This document shows, one piece after another, positions 55,924-64,000 of a stretch of DNA of 64,000 nt (the first letter of the stretch is position 1; each line of letters opens with the position of its first letter). The notes below the pieces were generated by a model. That model made no database searches. It had not been told where the DNA came from and saw nothing but the letters and a program-made list of their open reading frames with translations. Source of the DNA: Xylanimonas oleitrophica (GTDB lineage Bacteria > Actinomycetota > Actinomycetes > Actinomycetales > Cellulomonadaceae); the NCBI RefSeq assembly GCF_003244315.1, contig NZ_QKWH01000001.1, positions 620,001-684,000 of the forward strand, given 5' to 3'. A program made the translations under genes and the position numbers.

Positions 55924-57609
55924 GTGAGCCACCCTCACCCCGAGCTGACCCTTCCTCCCGCCCTCCCCGAGGGCGGCCTGCGCATCGTGGCCCTCGGCGG
56001 CCTCGGCGAGGTCGGGCGCAACATGGCCGTGCTGGAGCACGCCGGGCGCCTGCTCGTCATCGACTGCGGCGTGCTGTTCCCCGAGGACCACCAGCCCGGC
56101 GTCGACCTGATCCTCCCGGACTTCGACTACATCAAGGACCGCCTCGACGACATCGAGGCGGTCGTGCTGACGCACGGGCACGAGGACCACATCGGTGCGG
56201 TGCCCTACCTGCTGCGCCTGCGCCGCGACATCCCCCTGGTGGGCTCGCAGCTGACCCTCGCGTTCATCGAGGCCAAGCTCAAGGAGCACCGGATCTCACC
56301 GGTGACGCTGGCCGTCAAGGAGGGCCAGGTCGAGAAGCTCGGTGTGTTCGAGTGCGAGTTCGTCGCGGTGAACCACTCCATCCCGGACGCGCTCGCCGTC
56401 GCGGTCACCACCGCGGCGGGCACCGTGCTGCACACGGGCGACTTCAAGATGGACCAGCTCCCGCTGGACGGCCGTGTCACGGACCTGCGCGCGTTCGCCC
56501 GCCTGGGCGAGAAGGGCGTCGACCTGTTCATGGTCGACTCGACCAACGCCGAGGTGCCCGGGTTCGTCACGCCCGAGGTCGAGATCGGCCCCGTGCTCGA
56601 CAACGTGTTCGCGCAGGCGGAGAAGCGCATCATCGTCGCCTCGTTCTCCTCGCACGTGCACCGCGTCCAGCAGGTGCTCAACGCCGCGCACCACCACGGC
56701 CGCCGGGTGGCGCTCGTGGGCCGTTCGATGGTCCGCAACATGGCCATCGCCGCCGACCTCGGCTACCTCAAGGTGCCCGACGGCGTGCTGATCGACCTGA
56801 AGAAGGCCGCCGACCTGCCCGACGACCAGGTCGTGTACATGTCCACGGGCTCGCAGGGCGAGCCGATGGCGGCCCTGAGCCGTATGGCCAACGGGGACCA
56901 CCAGGTGCGCGTGGGCCACGGCGACACGGTGATCCTGGCGTCGTCGCTCATCCCGGGCAACGAGAACTCCGTCTTCCGCGTCATCAACGGCCTGACCCGC
57001 CTCGGCGCCCGCGTCGTCCACTCGGGCAACGCGAAGGTGCACGTCTCGGGGCACGCGTCGGCCGGCGAGCTCCTGTACTGCTACAACATCCTGCGGCCCA
57101 AGAACGTGATGCCGGTGCACGGCGAGGTGCGTCACCTCGTGGCCAACGGGGCGCTGGCAGTGCGCACCGGCGTGCCGCCGGAGCGCGTCGTGCTGGCAGA
57201 GGACGGCGTGGTGGTCGACCTGGTCGACGGCAAGGCGTCGGTGGTCGGTGCGGTGCCGTGCGGGTACGTGTACGTGGACGGCTCCAGCGTGGGCGAGATC
57301 ACCGACGCCGAGCTCAAGGACCGGCGCATCCTGGGCGAGGAGGGCTTCGTGTCCGTCTTCGCCGTGGTGGACTCCGCCACGGGCAAGGTGCTGGCGGGGC
57401 CGCAGATCCTGGCCCGCGGCATGGCGGAGGACCCGTCGGTGTTCGACGACATCCTCCCCGAGGTCGTCAAGTCGCTCGAGGACGCGATCGCCGGTGGCGC
57501 CACGGACACCTACCAGCTGCAGCAGGTGATGCGACGCGTCATCGGGCAGTGGGTCAACCGCCGCCTGCGCCGCCGGCCGATGATCGTGCCGGTGGTCGTC
57601 GAGGCCTGA
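55924..57609 (+). CDS. rnj: Ribonuclease J
   Basis: A 561-residue metallo-beta-lactamase ribonuclease with 5'-3' exo- and endonuclease activity. The zinc motif is H84-G-H86-E-D88-H89 (LTHGHEDHIGAVPY). HTGDFKMD and the beta-CASP segment VASFSSHVHRVQQVL follow, and SGHASAGEL precedes the C-terminal domain. GTG start after CGGAGA. It works with PNPase (45864-48113) in RNA decay. A DnaA-box-like palindrome and a long inverted repeat follow the stop. Confidence 0.96.
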   Translation: MSHPHPELTLPPALPEGGLRIVALGGLGEVGRNMAVLEHAGRLLVIDCGVLFPEDHQPGVDLILPDFDYIKDRLDDIEAVVLTHGHEDHIGAVPYLLRLRRDIPLVGSQLTLAFIEAKLKEHRISPVTLAVKEGQVEKLGVFECEFVAVNHSIPDALAVAVTTAAGTVLHTGDFKMDQLPLDGRVTDLRAFARLGEKGVDLFMVDSTNAEVPGFVTPEVEIGPVLDNVFAQAEKRIIVASFSSHVHRVQQVLNAAHHHGRRVALVGRSMVRNMAIAADLGYLKVPDGVLIDLKKAADLPDDQVVYMSTGSQGEPMAALSRMANGDHQVRVGHGDTVILASSLIPGNENSVFRVINGLTRLGARVVHSGNAKVHVSGHASAGELLYCYNILRPKNVMPVHGEVRHLVANGALAVRTGVPPERVVLAEDGVVVDLVDGKASVVGAVPCGYVYVDGSSVGEITDAELKDRRILGEEGFVSVFAVVDSATGKVLAGPQILARGMAEDPSVFDDILPEVVKSLEDAIAGGATDTYQLQQVMRRVIGQWVNRRLRRRPMIVPVVVEA

Positions 57610-57629
57610 CGGTCTCACCCCCCGAAGGG

Positions 57630-57705
57630 TTGTCCACAGGCTGTGGACGCCCTCGGTCGGGGTGGTCGCCCCGCACCTAGCGTGAGGCGACCACCCCGAC
57701 CGAGG
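57630..57705. repeat. DnaA-box-like palindrome and 20-base inverted repeat
   Basis: TTGTCCACA at 57630-57638, a perfect DnaA-box match, forms a 7-base inverted repeat with TGTGGAC at 57642-57648. Next to it, 57651-57670 and 57686-57705 are exact 20-base reverse complements around a 15-base loop that contains TAGCGT. The element may end the rnj transcript and also control the following gene. Confidence 0.75.
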
Positions 57706-57712
57706 AGCCTCC

Positions 57713-58570
57713 TTGCCGAACCCGACAGCCCCCGTCCTCGTCCCGCCCGCGCCGACGCCCGGCCCGGTCGTCCTTCCTCCGGCGGGCGGGCCTGCCCGCT
57801 CAGACATGCGCTTGCCGCGCGCGTCCGGCCTGCGACGCCCCGGTCGCTCGATGCGCCTGTCCGAGGCGCGCGACGGCCGGGCCACCGCGTCGGTCGTGAC
57901 GGTGGTGCTCGCCGGGACCCTCCACCTGATCCAGACGGTGACGGTCGCCTCGACCGTCGTCGCGCTGGCCGCCGAGCGGTCGCGGTGGGCCCCGGCCCCC
58001 GCGCCCGAGAGGTCGCTGCTCGAGAGCGGCCTCGATGTCGTGGCCTCCGTCGCCATGCTGGCGGCCCATGTGGTCTCGCTCGCCTGGCTCCTGCAGGCAC
58101 GCAGGGCCGCGGAGACCCTCGCACCTGGGTACCGCCACGCCCGGGGGCCCACGTGGGTGTGGCTCGCCTGGGTCGTGCCTGGGGCTGCGCTCTGGTTCCC
58201 GTACCAGGTGGTGCGGGACGTCCACGCCGCGTCCCGGCAGGCTGCCGGGCTGACGGGACCGGAGGGACGGACCCGAAGCCTGGTCACGTGGTGGGTCTGC
58301 TGGCTCTGCTTCGTCATGTCCTCTGCGGCGCTGACCTGGACGGTGATCCTGCTCGCTCTCGTCGTGCCCGGCGACCCGCTGCTCGTGGGGATGCTGCCCA
58401 TGCTCCTGACGGGCGTGGGGCTCGCGGCCGTGGCGGCGGGGCTCGCATGGGTGGTGGTCGTCCGTGAGGTGGCAGTCGCCCAGCGCCTGGCTCGCGTCAG
58501 TGCGATGCAGCGTTCGCGCTGGATCGGGCGGTCCGCAGGCACCTCGGGTCCTGGGACGTCAGTGCGCTGA
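57713..58570 (+). CDS. DUF4328 membrane protein
   Basis: A 285-residue protein with a Pro/Ala/Arg-rich N-terminus (about 55 residues) and four to five membrane segments. The stretch WVVPGAALWFPYQVVRDVHA is the recognisable DUF4328 pattern. Function unknown. The TTG at 57713 has GAGGAG 5 bases upstream and is the best start; no earlier start lies in frame before the inverted repeat. It converges on the MBL hydrolase gene, with an 8-base tandem repeat between them. Confidence 0.82.
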   Translation: MPNPTAPVLVPPAPTPGPVVLPPAGGPARSDMRLPRASGLRRPGRSMRLSEARDGRATASVVTVVLAGTLHLIQTVTVASTVVALAAERSRWAPAPAPERSLLESGLDVVASVAMLAAHVVSLAWLLQARRAAETLAPGYRHARGPTWVWLAWVVPGAALWFPYQVVRDVHAASRQAAGLTGPEGRTRSLVTWWVCWLCFVMSSAALTWTVILLALVVPGDPLLVGMLPMLLTGVGLAAVAAGLAWVVVVREVAVAQRLARVSAMQRSRWIGRSAGTSGPGTSVR

Positions 58571-58572
58571 GC

Positions 58573-58604
58573 CGGTGTCCCGGTGTCCCGGTGTCCCGGG
58601 GTCC
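58573..58604. repeat. Four tandem copies of an 8-base unit
   Basis: CGGTGTCC occurs three times exactly and once as CGGGGTCC, in the 59-base gap between two converging genes. Confidence 0.8.
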
Positions 58605-58629
58605 CGGGGCACGGCGGTGCCCGCCGGCG

Positions 58630-59499
58630 TCAGGCGCGCGAGCGCAGGAGCTCCAGCTGGTGGGCATGCTCCCCGGCCACCCACTCCTCGGCCAGCCGCA
58701 GGTCACCGACCTGGGCCCCACCTGCGGCCTCACGCTCGAGCGCGTCGAGGTATGCGTGGTCGGCCGCGAACCGGGCGGCGATCGCGGCAGCCCCCCGAGC
58801 GGGGGTCCCGTGCCCCGGGACGAGGACCTCGACGTCGCCGTCGCGCGCCGCAGCCGCGAGCGCGTCGAGGGCCGCCCGGTAGTCGCCGAGGGGGTCGGCA
58901 GGGGCGTGGGCGGGGTCCCCACCCGGGCCGACGTCGAGGAAGGGGACCTCGACGTCCGACAGCATGTCGCCGGCCAGGAGCACGCCGCGGGTCACGAGCG
59001 CGAGGTGGCCGGGGGCGTGCGCGTCGTGCGCGACGACGGTGCAGCCAGGGGGAGCGGGAGCCGGGAGGCCGGCGAACTGCGGACCTGTCAGGTGCGCGGG
59101 GAGCCCGGGCACCGGCGTCAGCCGGCCGAACAGCTCACGCTCATGACCGGGCGCGACCTGCTCGGCGTCCGCCCACAGGCGCTCGACGCCGGTCACCACC
59201 TGCGCCACCGCGCGGGGCGCGGCGAACCGGGGGACCGCGCCCAGGGCCGTGGACCACAGCACGTGGTCCCAGTGGGGGTGGGTGGCGAGCCCGGCGGTCA
59301 CCCGCCAACCGCGGTCCTTCACGGCCGCCGCCAGCCCGGCAACCTCGTCAGGGGTGATGCCGGGGTCGACCACGAGCACCTCGGAGCCCCGTGCGACGGG
59401 CTCGTCCACCACGAGCACGCTGCTCGAGGTCCAGGTTGTCGCCGTCGCCAGGTAGACCCCCGCCGTCAGCTCGGTCAGGGGGCGTGGAGCGGTGGCCAT
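58630..59499 (-). CDS. Metallo-beta-lactamase-fold hydrolase
   Basis: A 289-residue soluble hydrolase. The zinc motif is H74-P-H76-W-D78-H79 (THPHWDHVLW); further ligands are in VVAHDAHAPGHLA, LLAGDMLSDVE and VPGHGTPARG. This is the glyoxalase II/general MBL layout, without the beta-CASP domain of RNase J. The substrate is unknown. ATG start at 59499, divergent from ftsK, with a 147-base gap holding an operator-like palindrome. Confidence 0.88.
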   Translation of the reverse strand: MATAPRPLTELTAGVYLATATTWTSSSVLVVDEPVARGSEVLVVDPGITPDEVAGLAAAVKDRGWRVTAGLATHPHWDHVLWSTALGAVPRFAAPRAVAQVVTGVERLWADAEQVAPGHERELFGRLTPVPGLPAHLTGPQFAGLPAPAPPGCTVVAHDAHAPGHLALVTRGVLLAGDMLSDVEVPFLDVGPGGDPAHAPADPLGDYRAALDALAAAARDGDVEVLVPGHGTPARGAAAIAARFAADHAYLDALEREAAGGAQVGDLRLAEEWVAGEHAHQLELLRSRA

Positions 59500-59560
59500 G
59501 CTGCGATCCTCACAGACCGGTCGTCACCGGCGCAGGTGCCGCGCGTCCGGACGAGGCGTT

Positions 59561-59576
59561 CGTCACAGGTGTGACG
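59561..59576. promoter_or_regulatory. Operator-like palindrome between the MBL gene and ftsK
   Basis: CGTCACA-GG-TGTGACG, a perfect 7-base inverted repeat with a 2-base spacer, in the divergent gap. It could bind a dimeric repressor controlling one or both genes. Confidence 0.4.
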
Positions 59577-59631
59577 CCCCCGCGGGCGAGGACACGCGCA
59601 CGGCCTCCCCGCCGGTGTCGCCAGCAGTCGA

Positions 59632-59637
59632 TACGGT
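59632..59637 (+). promoter_or_regulatory. -10 box for ftsK
   Basis: TACGGT, 9 bases before the ATG at 59647; identical to the dapA box. Confidence 0.5.
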
Positions 59638-59646
59638 GGTGCCATC

Positions 59647-62535
59647 ATGGCGACCCGGACCCCCTCATCTCGGGCGACGCAGGGATCAGCCGGGAAGCCG
59701 CGCTCCGCCGCGGGCCGGCCGGCGGCTGCGCCGACCCGTCGCGTGCCCGCACCGCGGACGGCGGCGACCCGGGCCCAGGGCACGGCGACCCGGCCGTCGA
59801 GGTCGGGGGCGACCCGTGCGACGTCGGCGCGTGGCGGTAAGGCCGCGCCCCGCAAGGGTGGTGCCGCCCCCGCACGCCGTCCTGGGCCGCCGTGGCCCGT
59901 CCGTGCCCTCCGCGGCCTGTGGCTCGGGACCGCCCACGGGGTGGGTGCCGCCGTCCGCACGATCTTCCAAGGAGCGAGAGACCTGGAACCCGAGCACCGC
60001 CGTGACGGCGTCGCCTTCTTCCTCGTCGCCCTGGCCATGGTGGTCGCGGCGAAGGAGTGGTGGGACATCCCCGGAGTCTTCGGCACGGCCGTCCACGCGG
60101 TCGTCGCGGGCACCGTCGGGCTCGCCGGGGTCGCCGTGCCCGTGCTCCTGCTGTGGCTGGGTGCTCGCATCATGCGCCACCCCGAGCGCGGTCAGGCGAA
60201 CTCACGGGTCGCGATCGGCGTGACGCTGCTGGTGATGAGCGTCTGCGCGCTGATCGCCGTCGCCGAGGGGCTGCCGAGCCCGCGCGACGGCTTCGACCGG
60301 GTGCAGGACGCCGGTGGCATCGTCGGCTACCTCGTGGCCACCCCGGTCGTCGCTGGCGTCACCGAGTGGGTCGCCGTGCCGATCTTCCTCCTCCTGGGCT
60401 TCTTCGCGCTGCTCGTCATCACGGCCACACCCGTGCACCGCATCCCCGAGCGGTTGCAGGGCGTGTACGACCGCCTGACGGGCAACCACGGCGTCGAGGG
60501 TGCGGAGGGGCTCGACGAGGACGGCCTGGAGCTCGCCGAGGGGTTCTCCCGGCACGACGGCACGACCGAGCCGCCGCGCAAGCGCCGCAGGAAGACCAAG
60601 GCGGAGCGCCAGGCGGAGAAGGCCGCCAAGGGCGTGGAGATGCCCGAGGGCGGGTTCGCCGGCGACGAGGCGTTCGAGAAGGCCGCGGTGCTCGAACGAG
60701 CCGAGAAGGCGGAGAGGGCCGAGAAGGCGGCCGCTCGGGGCGGCCGCAAGACCGCCGCGCCGACCGAGGCCGTCCCCGCCGCCACCGTCACGTCCGAGCT
60801 CGAGGGGGCCGACCCGGCCACGAGCCCGGCCGCCTCCTCGCGCGACCTCGCACCGACGCCGCCCCCGGCCCCCGTCGGCAGGCCGGTGCAGCCGATGCTC
60901 GAGGGCGACACCGTCTACCTCATGCCCGACGAGGACCTCCTGGTCAAGGGAGCGCCGCACAAGACGCGCTCCGCGGCCAACGACCGTGTCGTGGAGGCGC
61001 TGACGGGCGTCTTCGAGCAGTTCGAGGTCGATGCCAAGGTCGCGGGCTTCACCCGGGGACCGACGGTCACGCGCTACGAGGTCGAGGTCGGCCCGAAGAC
61101 CAAGGTCGAGAAGATCACCAACCTCTCGAACAACATCGCCTACGCCGTGGCGAGCGCCGACGTACGGATCCTGTCGCCCATCCCGGGCAAGTCCGCGATC
61201 GGCATCGAGATCCCCAACGCCGATCGCGAGACGGTGGTGCTGGGCGACGTGCTGCGCTCGTCCGCCGCTCGCCGCACCGAGCACCCGATGGTCGTGGGCA
61301 TCGGCAAGGACGTCGAGGGCGGCTACGTCGTGGCCAACCTGGCGAAGATGCCCCACATCCTGGTCGCCGGAGCCACGGGCGCCGGCAAGTCGAGCTTCAT
61401 CAACTCGATGATCGTCTCGATCATGATGCGGGCCACCCCGGAGCAGGTGCGCCTCATCCTCGTGGACCCGAAGCGGGTCGAGCTGACGATCTACGAGGGC
61501 ATCCCGCACCTGATCACCCCCATCATCACGAGCCCCAAGAAGGCTGCCGAGGCCCTCGAGTGGGTCGTGCGGGAGATGGACGCCCGCTACGACGACCTGG
61601 CGGCCTTCGGGTACAAGCACGTCGACGACTTCAACGCCGCCGTGCGCGCCGGCAAGGTCAAGCCGCTGCCGGGCTCGGAGCGCAAGATCGCCCCCTACCC
61701 GTACCTGCTGGTCGTGGTCGACGAGCTCGCCGACCTGATGATGGTGGCGCCGCGCGACGTCGAGGCGTCGATCCAGCGCATCACCCAGCTCGCGCGTGCG
61801 GCCGGCATCCACCTGGTGCTGGCGACGCAGCGCCCGTCGGTCGACGTCGTCACCGGTCTCATCAAGGCCAACGTGCCCTCGCGCCTGGCGTTCGCGACCT
61901 CGTCGCTGGCCGACTCCCGCGTGGTGCTCGACCAGCCCGGCGCCGAGAAGCTCATCGGCCAGGGTGACGCGCTCTTCCTGCCCATGGGGGCGGCCAAGCC
62001 CATGCGTGTGCAGGGCGCCTGGGTGGCCGAGTCCGAGGTGCACCAGGTGGTCGAGCACGTCAAGGCCCAGCTCAAGCCCGTGTACCGCGAGGACGTCACG
62101 GCACCGGCGGCGGCCAAGAAGCAGATCGACGACGACATCGGGGACGACCTGGACCTGCTGCTGCAGGCGGCGGAGCTGGTGGTCACGACGCAGTTCGGCT
62201 CCACGTCGATGCTGCAGCGCAAGCTGCGTGTCGGGTTCGCGAAGGCCGGCCGTCTGATGGACCTGCTCGAGTCGCGCGAGATCGTCGGTCCCTCCGAGGG
62301 GTCCAAGGCGCGCGAGGTGCTGGTCCAGCCTGACGACCTGCCCGGTGCGCTGGCGATCATCCGGGGCGAGACGCCGGCGGTCTACGACCAGGCGGACGGG
62401 CAGGCGGACGAGCCGGGCGGCGGCGAGGCAGCCGGCGCCGACCCCTACGCCGACGGGATCGACGGCCATCGCCCGCCCGTCGCGAAGGAATACCACGACG
62501 ACGCCGACACGGACCCGGAGAACGGCTGGCGCTGA
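59647..62535 (+). CDS. ftsK: DNA translocase FtsK
   Basis: A 962-residue septal DNA pump. A basic Ala/Thr/Arg-rich N-terminus (about 95 residues) leads to four membrane segments (about 118-270), then an acidic linker to about 430. The motor has Walker A GATGAGKSSFINSM near 576 and Walker B LLVVVDELADLMM near 690, with LVLATQRPSVDVVTG. The C-terminal gamma winged helix (about 838-900) ends with GPSEGSKAREVLV and would read KOPS-type sequences and contact XerD. The XerC/D-type recombinase at 13589 is its likely partner. Confidence 0.97.
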   Translation: MATRTPSSRATQGSAGKPRSAAGRPAAAPTRRVPAPRTAATRAQGTATRPSRSGATRATSARGGKAAPRKGGAAPARRPGPPWPVRALRGLWLGTAHGVGAAVRTIFQGARDLEPEHRRDGVAFFLVALAMVVAAKEWWDIPGVFGTAVHAVVAGTVGLAGVAVPVLLLWLGARIMRHPERGQANSRVAIGVTLLVMSVCALIAVAEGLPSPRDGFDRVQDAGGIVGYLVATPVVAGVTEWVAVPIFLLLGFFALLVITATPVHRIPERLQGVYDRLTGNHGVEGAEGLDEDGLELAEGFSRHDGTTEPPRKRRRKTKAERQAEKAAKGVEMPEGGFAGDEAFEKAAVLERAEKAERAEKAAARGGRKTAAPTEAVPAATVTSELEGADPATSPAASSRDLAPTPPPAPVGRPVQPMLEGDTVYLMPDEDLLVKGAPHKTRSAANDRVVEALTGVFEQFEVDAKVAGFTRGPTVTRYEVEVGPKTKVEKITNLSNNIAYAVASADVRILSPIPGKSAIGIEIPNADRETVVLGDVLRSSAARRTEHPMVVGIGKDVEGGYVVANLAKMPHILVAGATGAGKSSFINSMIVSIMMRATPEQVRLILVDPKRVELTIYEGIPHLITPIITSPKKAAEALEWVVREMDARYDDLAAFGYKHVDDFNAAVRAGKVKPLPGSERKIAPYPYLLVVVDELADLMMVAPRDVEASIQRITQLARAAGIHLVLATQRPSVDVVTGLIKANVPSRLAFATSSLADSRVVLDQPGAEKLIGQGDALFLPMGAAKPMRVQGAWVAESEVHQVVEHVKAQLKPVYREDVTAPAAAKKQIDDDIGDDLDLLLQAAELVVTTQFGSTSMLQRKLRVGFAKAGRLMDLLESREIVGPSEGSKAREVLVQPDDLPGALAIIRGETPAVYDQADGQADEPGGGEAAGADPYADGIDGHRPPVAKEYHDDADTDPENGWR

Positions 62536-62567
62536 CCCTCGTGTCGGCTCGCGCGTGCACCACCCTC

Positions 62568-62573
62568 TAGGCT
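62568..62573 (+). promoter_or_regulatory. -10 box for pgsA (leaderless)
   Basis: TAGGCT, 6 bases before the GTG at 62580; identical to the ffh box. Confidence 0.55.
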
Positions 62574-62579
62574 GGTGAC

Positions 62580-63197
62580 GTGGTCGACCCTGCTGCCCCC
62601 TCTCCCTGGAACGCCGCCAACGCGGTGACCGCGGCGCGCATCGCGCTGGTCCCGCTGTTCGCGTGGGCGCTCCTCGTCGACGGCGGGGAGTCGGTGACGT
62701 GGCGCCTGGTCGCCACCGGCATCTTCGTGCTGGCCGCGGCGAGCGACCGCATCGACGGCTACCTGGCACGCAGTCGCGGGATGGTCACCGACCTCGGCAA
62801 GCTCCTCGACCCCATCGCCGACAAGGCGCTCATCGGCACGGCGCTGGTGCTCCTGGCATGGCCGCTGGGCGAGCTGCCCTGGTGGGTCCCCGTGGTCGTG
62901 CTGGTGCGCGAGCTCGGCATCACGGTGATGCGGATGGCGGTGCTGCGGTATGCGGTCATGCCGGCCTCACGAGGCGGCAAGCTCAAGACGGTGCTGCAGT
63001 CGGTCGCGATCACGCTGTTCGTGCTCCCGCGCGCGCACCTGCCGGGCTTCGTCGAGGTCGTGGCGTGGGTGGTGCTGGTCGCGGCCGTCCTGGTCACCGT
63101 GGTGACCGGCGTCGAGTACGCCGTGCAGGGTTGGCGGCTGCGCCGTGAAGCGCTCCGGGCCAGGCGGTTGGCGGGCACGGCTCCGACGTCGTCGTGA
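62580..63197 (+). CDS. pgsA: CDP-diacylglycerol-glycerol-3-phosphate 3-phosphatidyltransferase
   Basis: A 205-residue membrane enzyme using CDP-diacylglycerol (from CdsA, 19204-20079) to make phosphatidylglycerol phosphate. The CDP-alcohol phosphotransferase motif DG-x2-AR-x8-G-x3-D-x3-D is intact in DGYLARSRGMVTDLG followed by KLLDPIADK. Five or six membrane helices are visible. It lies after ftsK and overlaps pncC by 4 bases (GTGA), as in mycobacteria and relatives. GTG start supported by the upstream TAGGCT box. Confidence 0.94.
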   Translation: MVDPAAPSPWNAANAVTAARIALVPLFAWALLVDGGESVTWRLVATGIFVLAAASDRIDGYLARSRGMVTDLGKLLDPIADKALIGTALVLLAWPLGELPWWVPVVVLVRELGITVMRMAVLRYAVMPASRGGKLKTVLQSVAITLFVLPRAHLPGFVEVVAWVVLVAAVLVTVVTGVEYAVQGWRLRREALRARRLAGTAPTSS

Positions 63198-63715
63198 ACG
63201 CCGCGGGTGCCCGAGCGGTGCGGAGCGCCGACGACGCCGGAGCGCGCGGTCTGCTCGACGCGCTCGCGCGGCGCGGGTGGACGGTGGGGGTAGCCGAGTC
63301 GCTGACGGGCGGCCTCGTCGTCGCCGGTCTCGTGGCCGTCCCGGGAGCGTCGGCGGTCCTGCGAGGCGGTGTCGTGGCCTACGCGACGGACCTCAAGGCC
63401 GCCCTGCTCGGCGTGGACGTGGACCTGCTCGCCGCCCGGGGTGCGGTGGACCCGGACGTCGCTGCGGCGATGGCCGAGGGGGTCCGGTCCGCGACGGGTG
63501 CGGACGTCGGGCTCGCGACCACCGGGGTGGCAGGCCCCGACCCGCAGGACGGGAAGGCCCCGGGCCTCGTCTACGTCGCCGTCCGGACCCCGGAGGGCGC
63601 GGGCGTGCGCAGGCTCGACCTCGCCGGGGACCGTGCGACCGTCCGCGAGGGGGCCGTCGGCGGCGTCCTCGCGCTCGCGCGGGAGCTCGTGCGACCACGC
63701 GTGGCCGACATGTGA
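63194..63715 (+). CDS. pncC: Nicotinamide-nucleotide amidase (CinA C-terminal domain)
   Basis: A 173-residue stand-alone CinA C-terminal domain that deamidates NMN to NaMN in NAD recycling. The catalytic Ser and Lys regions are VGVAESLTGGLVVAGLV and VVAYATDLKAALLGV; TTGVAGPDPQDGKAPGLVYV is the second family signature. The N-terminal molybdopterin-like domain of full CinA is absent, as usual beside actinobacterial pgsA. GTG overlaps the pgsA stop. Confidence 0.93.
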   Translation: MNAAGARAVRSADDAGARGLLDALARRGWTVGVAESLTGGLVVAGLVAVPGASAVLRGGVVAYATDLKAALLGVDVDLLAARGAVDPDVAAAMAEGVRSATGADVGLATTGVAGPDPQDGKAPGLVYVAVRTPEGAGVRRLDLAGDRATVREGAVGGVLALARELVRPRVADM

Positions 63716-63971
63716 ATGCTTCGTCGCGATCACCGTCCCCGGCTGGCACCTGATGCGCGGGCGTGGGAGGTTCGTGAAGTGGGCTCGGGACGACCAGCGG
63801 CACAGAGCACGCAGCCGGGGGAACAAGGATCTCCTCGCCGGCGTTGGAGAAGTCGTGATCAGCACCAGGCCCACAGGACGGCTCGACGCGCGCCAGGGCC
63901 GCCAGGACGCGACGCGCACAGGGTACGGTAGGGCGGTCTCCCCTCAGGGGGATCGGACGGGACGGAAGCCG
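63716..63971. other. Intergenic region after pncC
   Basis: No convincing gene is seen in this stretch on either strand. TACGGT at 63924-63929 is a good -10 box on the plus strand, probably for a gene that begins near the window end; in related actinobacteria the next gene is often a regulator of the ClgR type, but that cannot be seen here. Confidence 0.5.
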
Positions 63972-64000
63972 GTGACGGCTCACGAGGCCCGGCTGCAAGG
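63972..64000 (+). CDS. Possible start of a truncated gene
   Basis: A GTG at 63972 opens a frame to the window end (MTAHEARLQ), about 43 bases after a TACGGT box. Only nine codons are visible, so neither the gene nor its function can be confirmed. Confidence 0.25.

Noticed and set aside
57630-57648. A replication origin suggested by the DnaA-box pair
   Set aside because: Only two boxes, no AT-rich unwinding region, and no dnaA/dnaN/gidB neighbours.

Overview
The window is a very GC-rich (mostly above 70%) stretch of actinobacterial chromosome. Its gene order and protein content point to the order Micrococcales, probably a Cellulomonas/Promicromonospora-type organism; this is inferred from synteny and codon use, since no 16S gene is present. 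Almost every gene is a core housekeeping gene. I see no insertion sequence, prophage, CRISPR array, tRNA or rRNA gene. Starts are often GTG, with some TTG and possibly one CTG. Neighbouring genes commonly overlap by 4 bases (ATGA/GTGA), and many promoters show only a clear -10 box placed so that the transcript begins at or just before the start codon (leaderless).

Layout, left to right. 1-3332: ammonium transporter, PII protein and GlnD (nitrogen sensing). 3381-9965: ffh, then rpsP-khpA-rimM-trmD-rplS, then lepB-rnhB-DUF2469. 10182-14581: yraN-comM-dprA and a XerC/D-type recombinase. 14614-15273 (minus): an M23 peptidase, divergent from rpsB-tsf-pyrH-frr-cdsA-rlmN and a DivIVA-domain gene (15862-21836). 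21969-22790 (minus): a secreted SH3 protein. 22918-29583: the isoprenoid (MEP) genes dxr and ispG with the site-2 protease gene rseP, interrupted by an oppositely oriented thiM-thiE-thiD salvage operon behind a TPP riboswitch. 29619-30566: a DUF4081/GNAT protein. 30612-33296 (minus): a three-gene operon of a membrane-anchored protein with a polyaspartate tail, a sensor kinase and a response regulator, downstream of a DNA glycosylase gene (33363-34268). 34330-36156: proS. 36200-37285 (minus): a DUF4439 lipoprotein. 37511-48113: rimP-nusA-ylxR-infB-rbfA-truB-ribF-rpsO-pnp, followed by an M16 protease and dapB (to 50296). 50307-54889: a more variable block (small membrane protein, unknown family, GNAT, azlCD, an aldehyde dehydrogenase) separating dapB from dapA. 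54978-63715: dapA-rnj, a DUF4328 membrane protein, an MBL hydrolase (minus), ftsK, pgsA and pncC.

The genes serve translation and ribosome assembly, RNA decay (pnp, rnj), protein export (ffh, lepB), lysine/diaminopimelate synthesis, phospholipid synthesis, isoprenoids, thiamine salvage, chromosome segregation and DNA uptake/processing. The least explained features are the polyaspartate two-component operon, the structured rplS leader, a GlnD without its usual C-terminal ACT sensor domains, a probable CTG start for truB, an 87-88 base tandem repeat after azlD, and a DnaA-box-like palindrome beside a 20-base inverted repeat after rnj. I found no clearly new multi-gene system; the polyaspartate/two-component operon is the best candidate.
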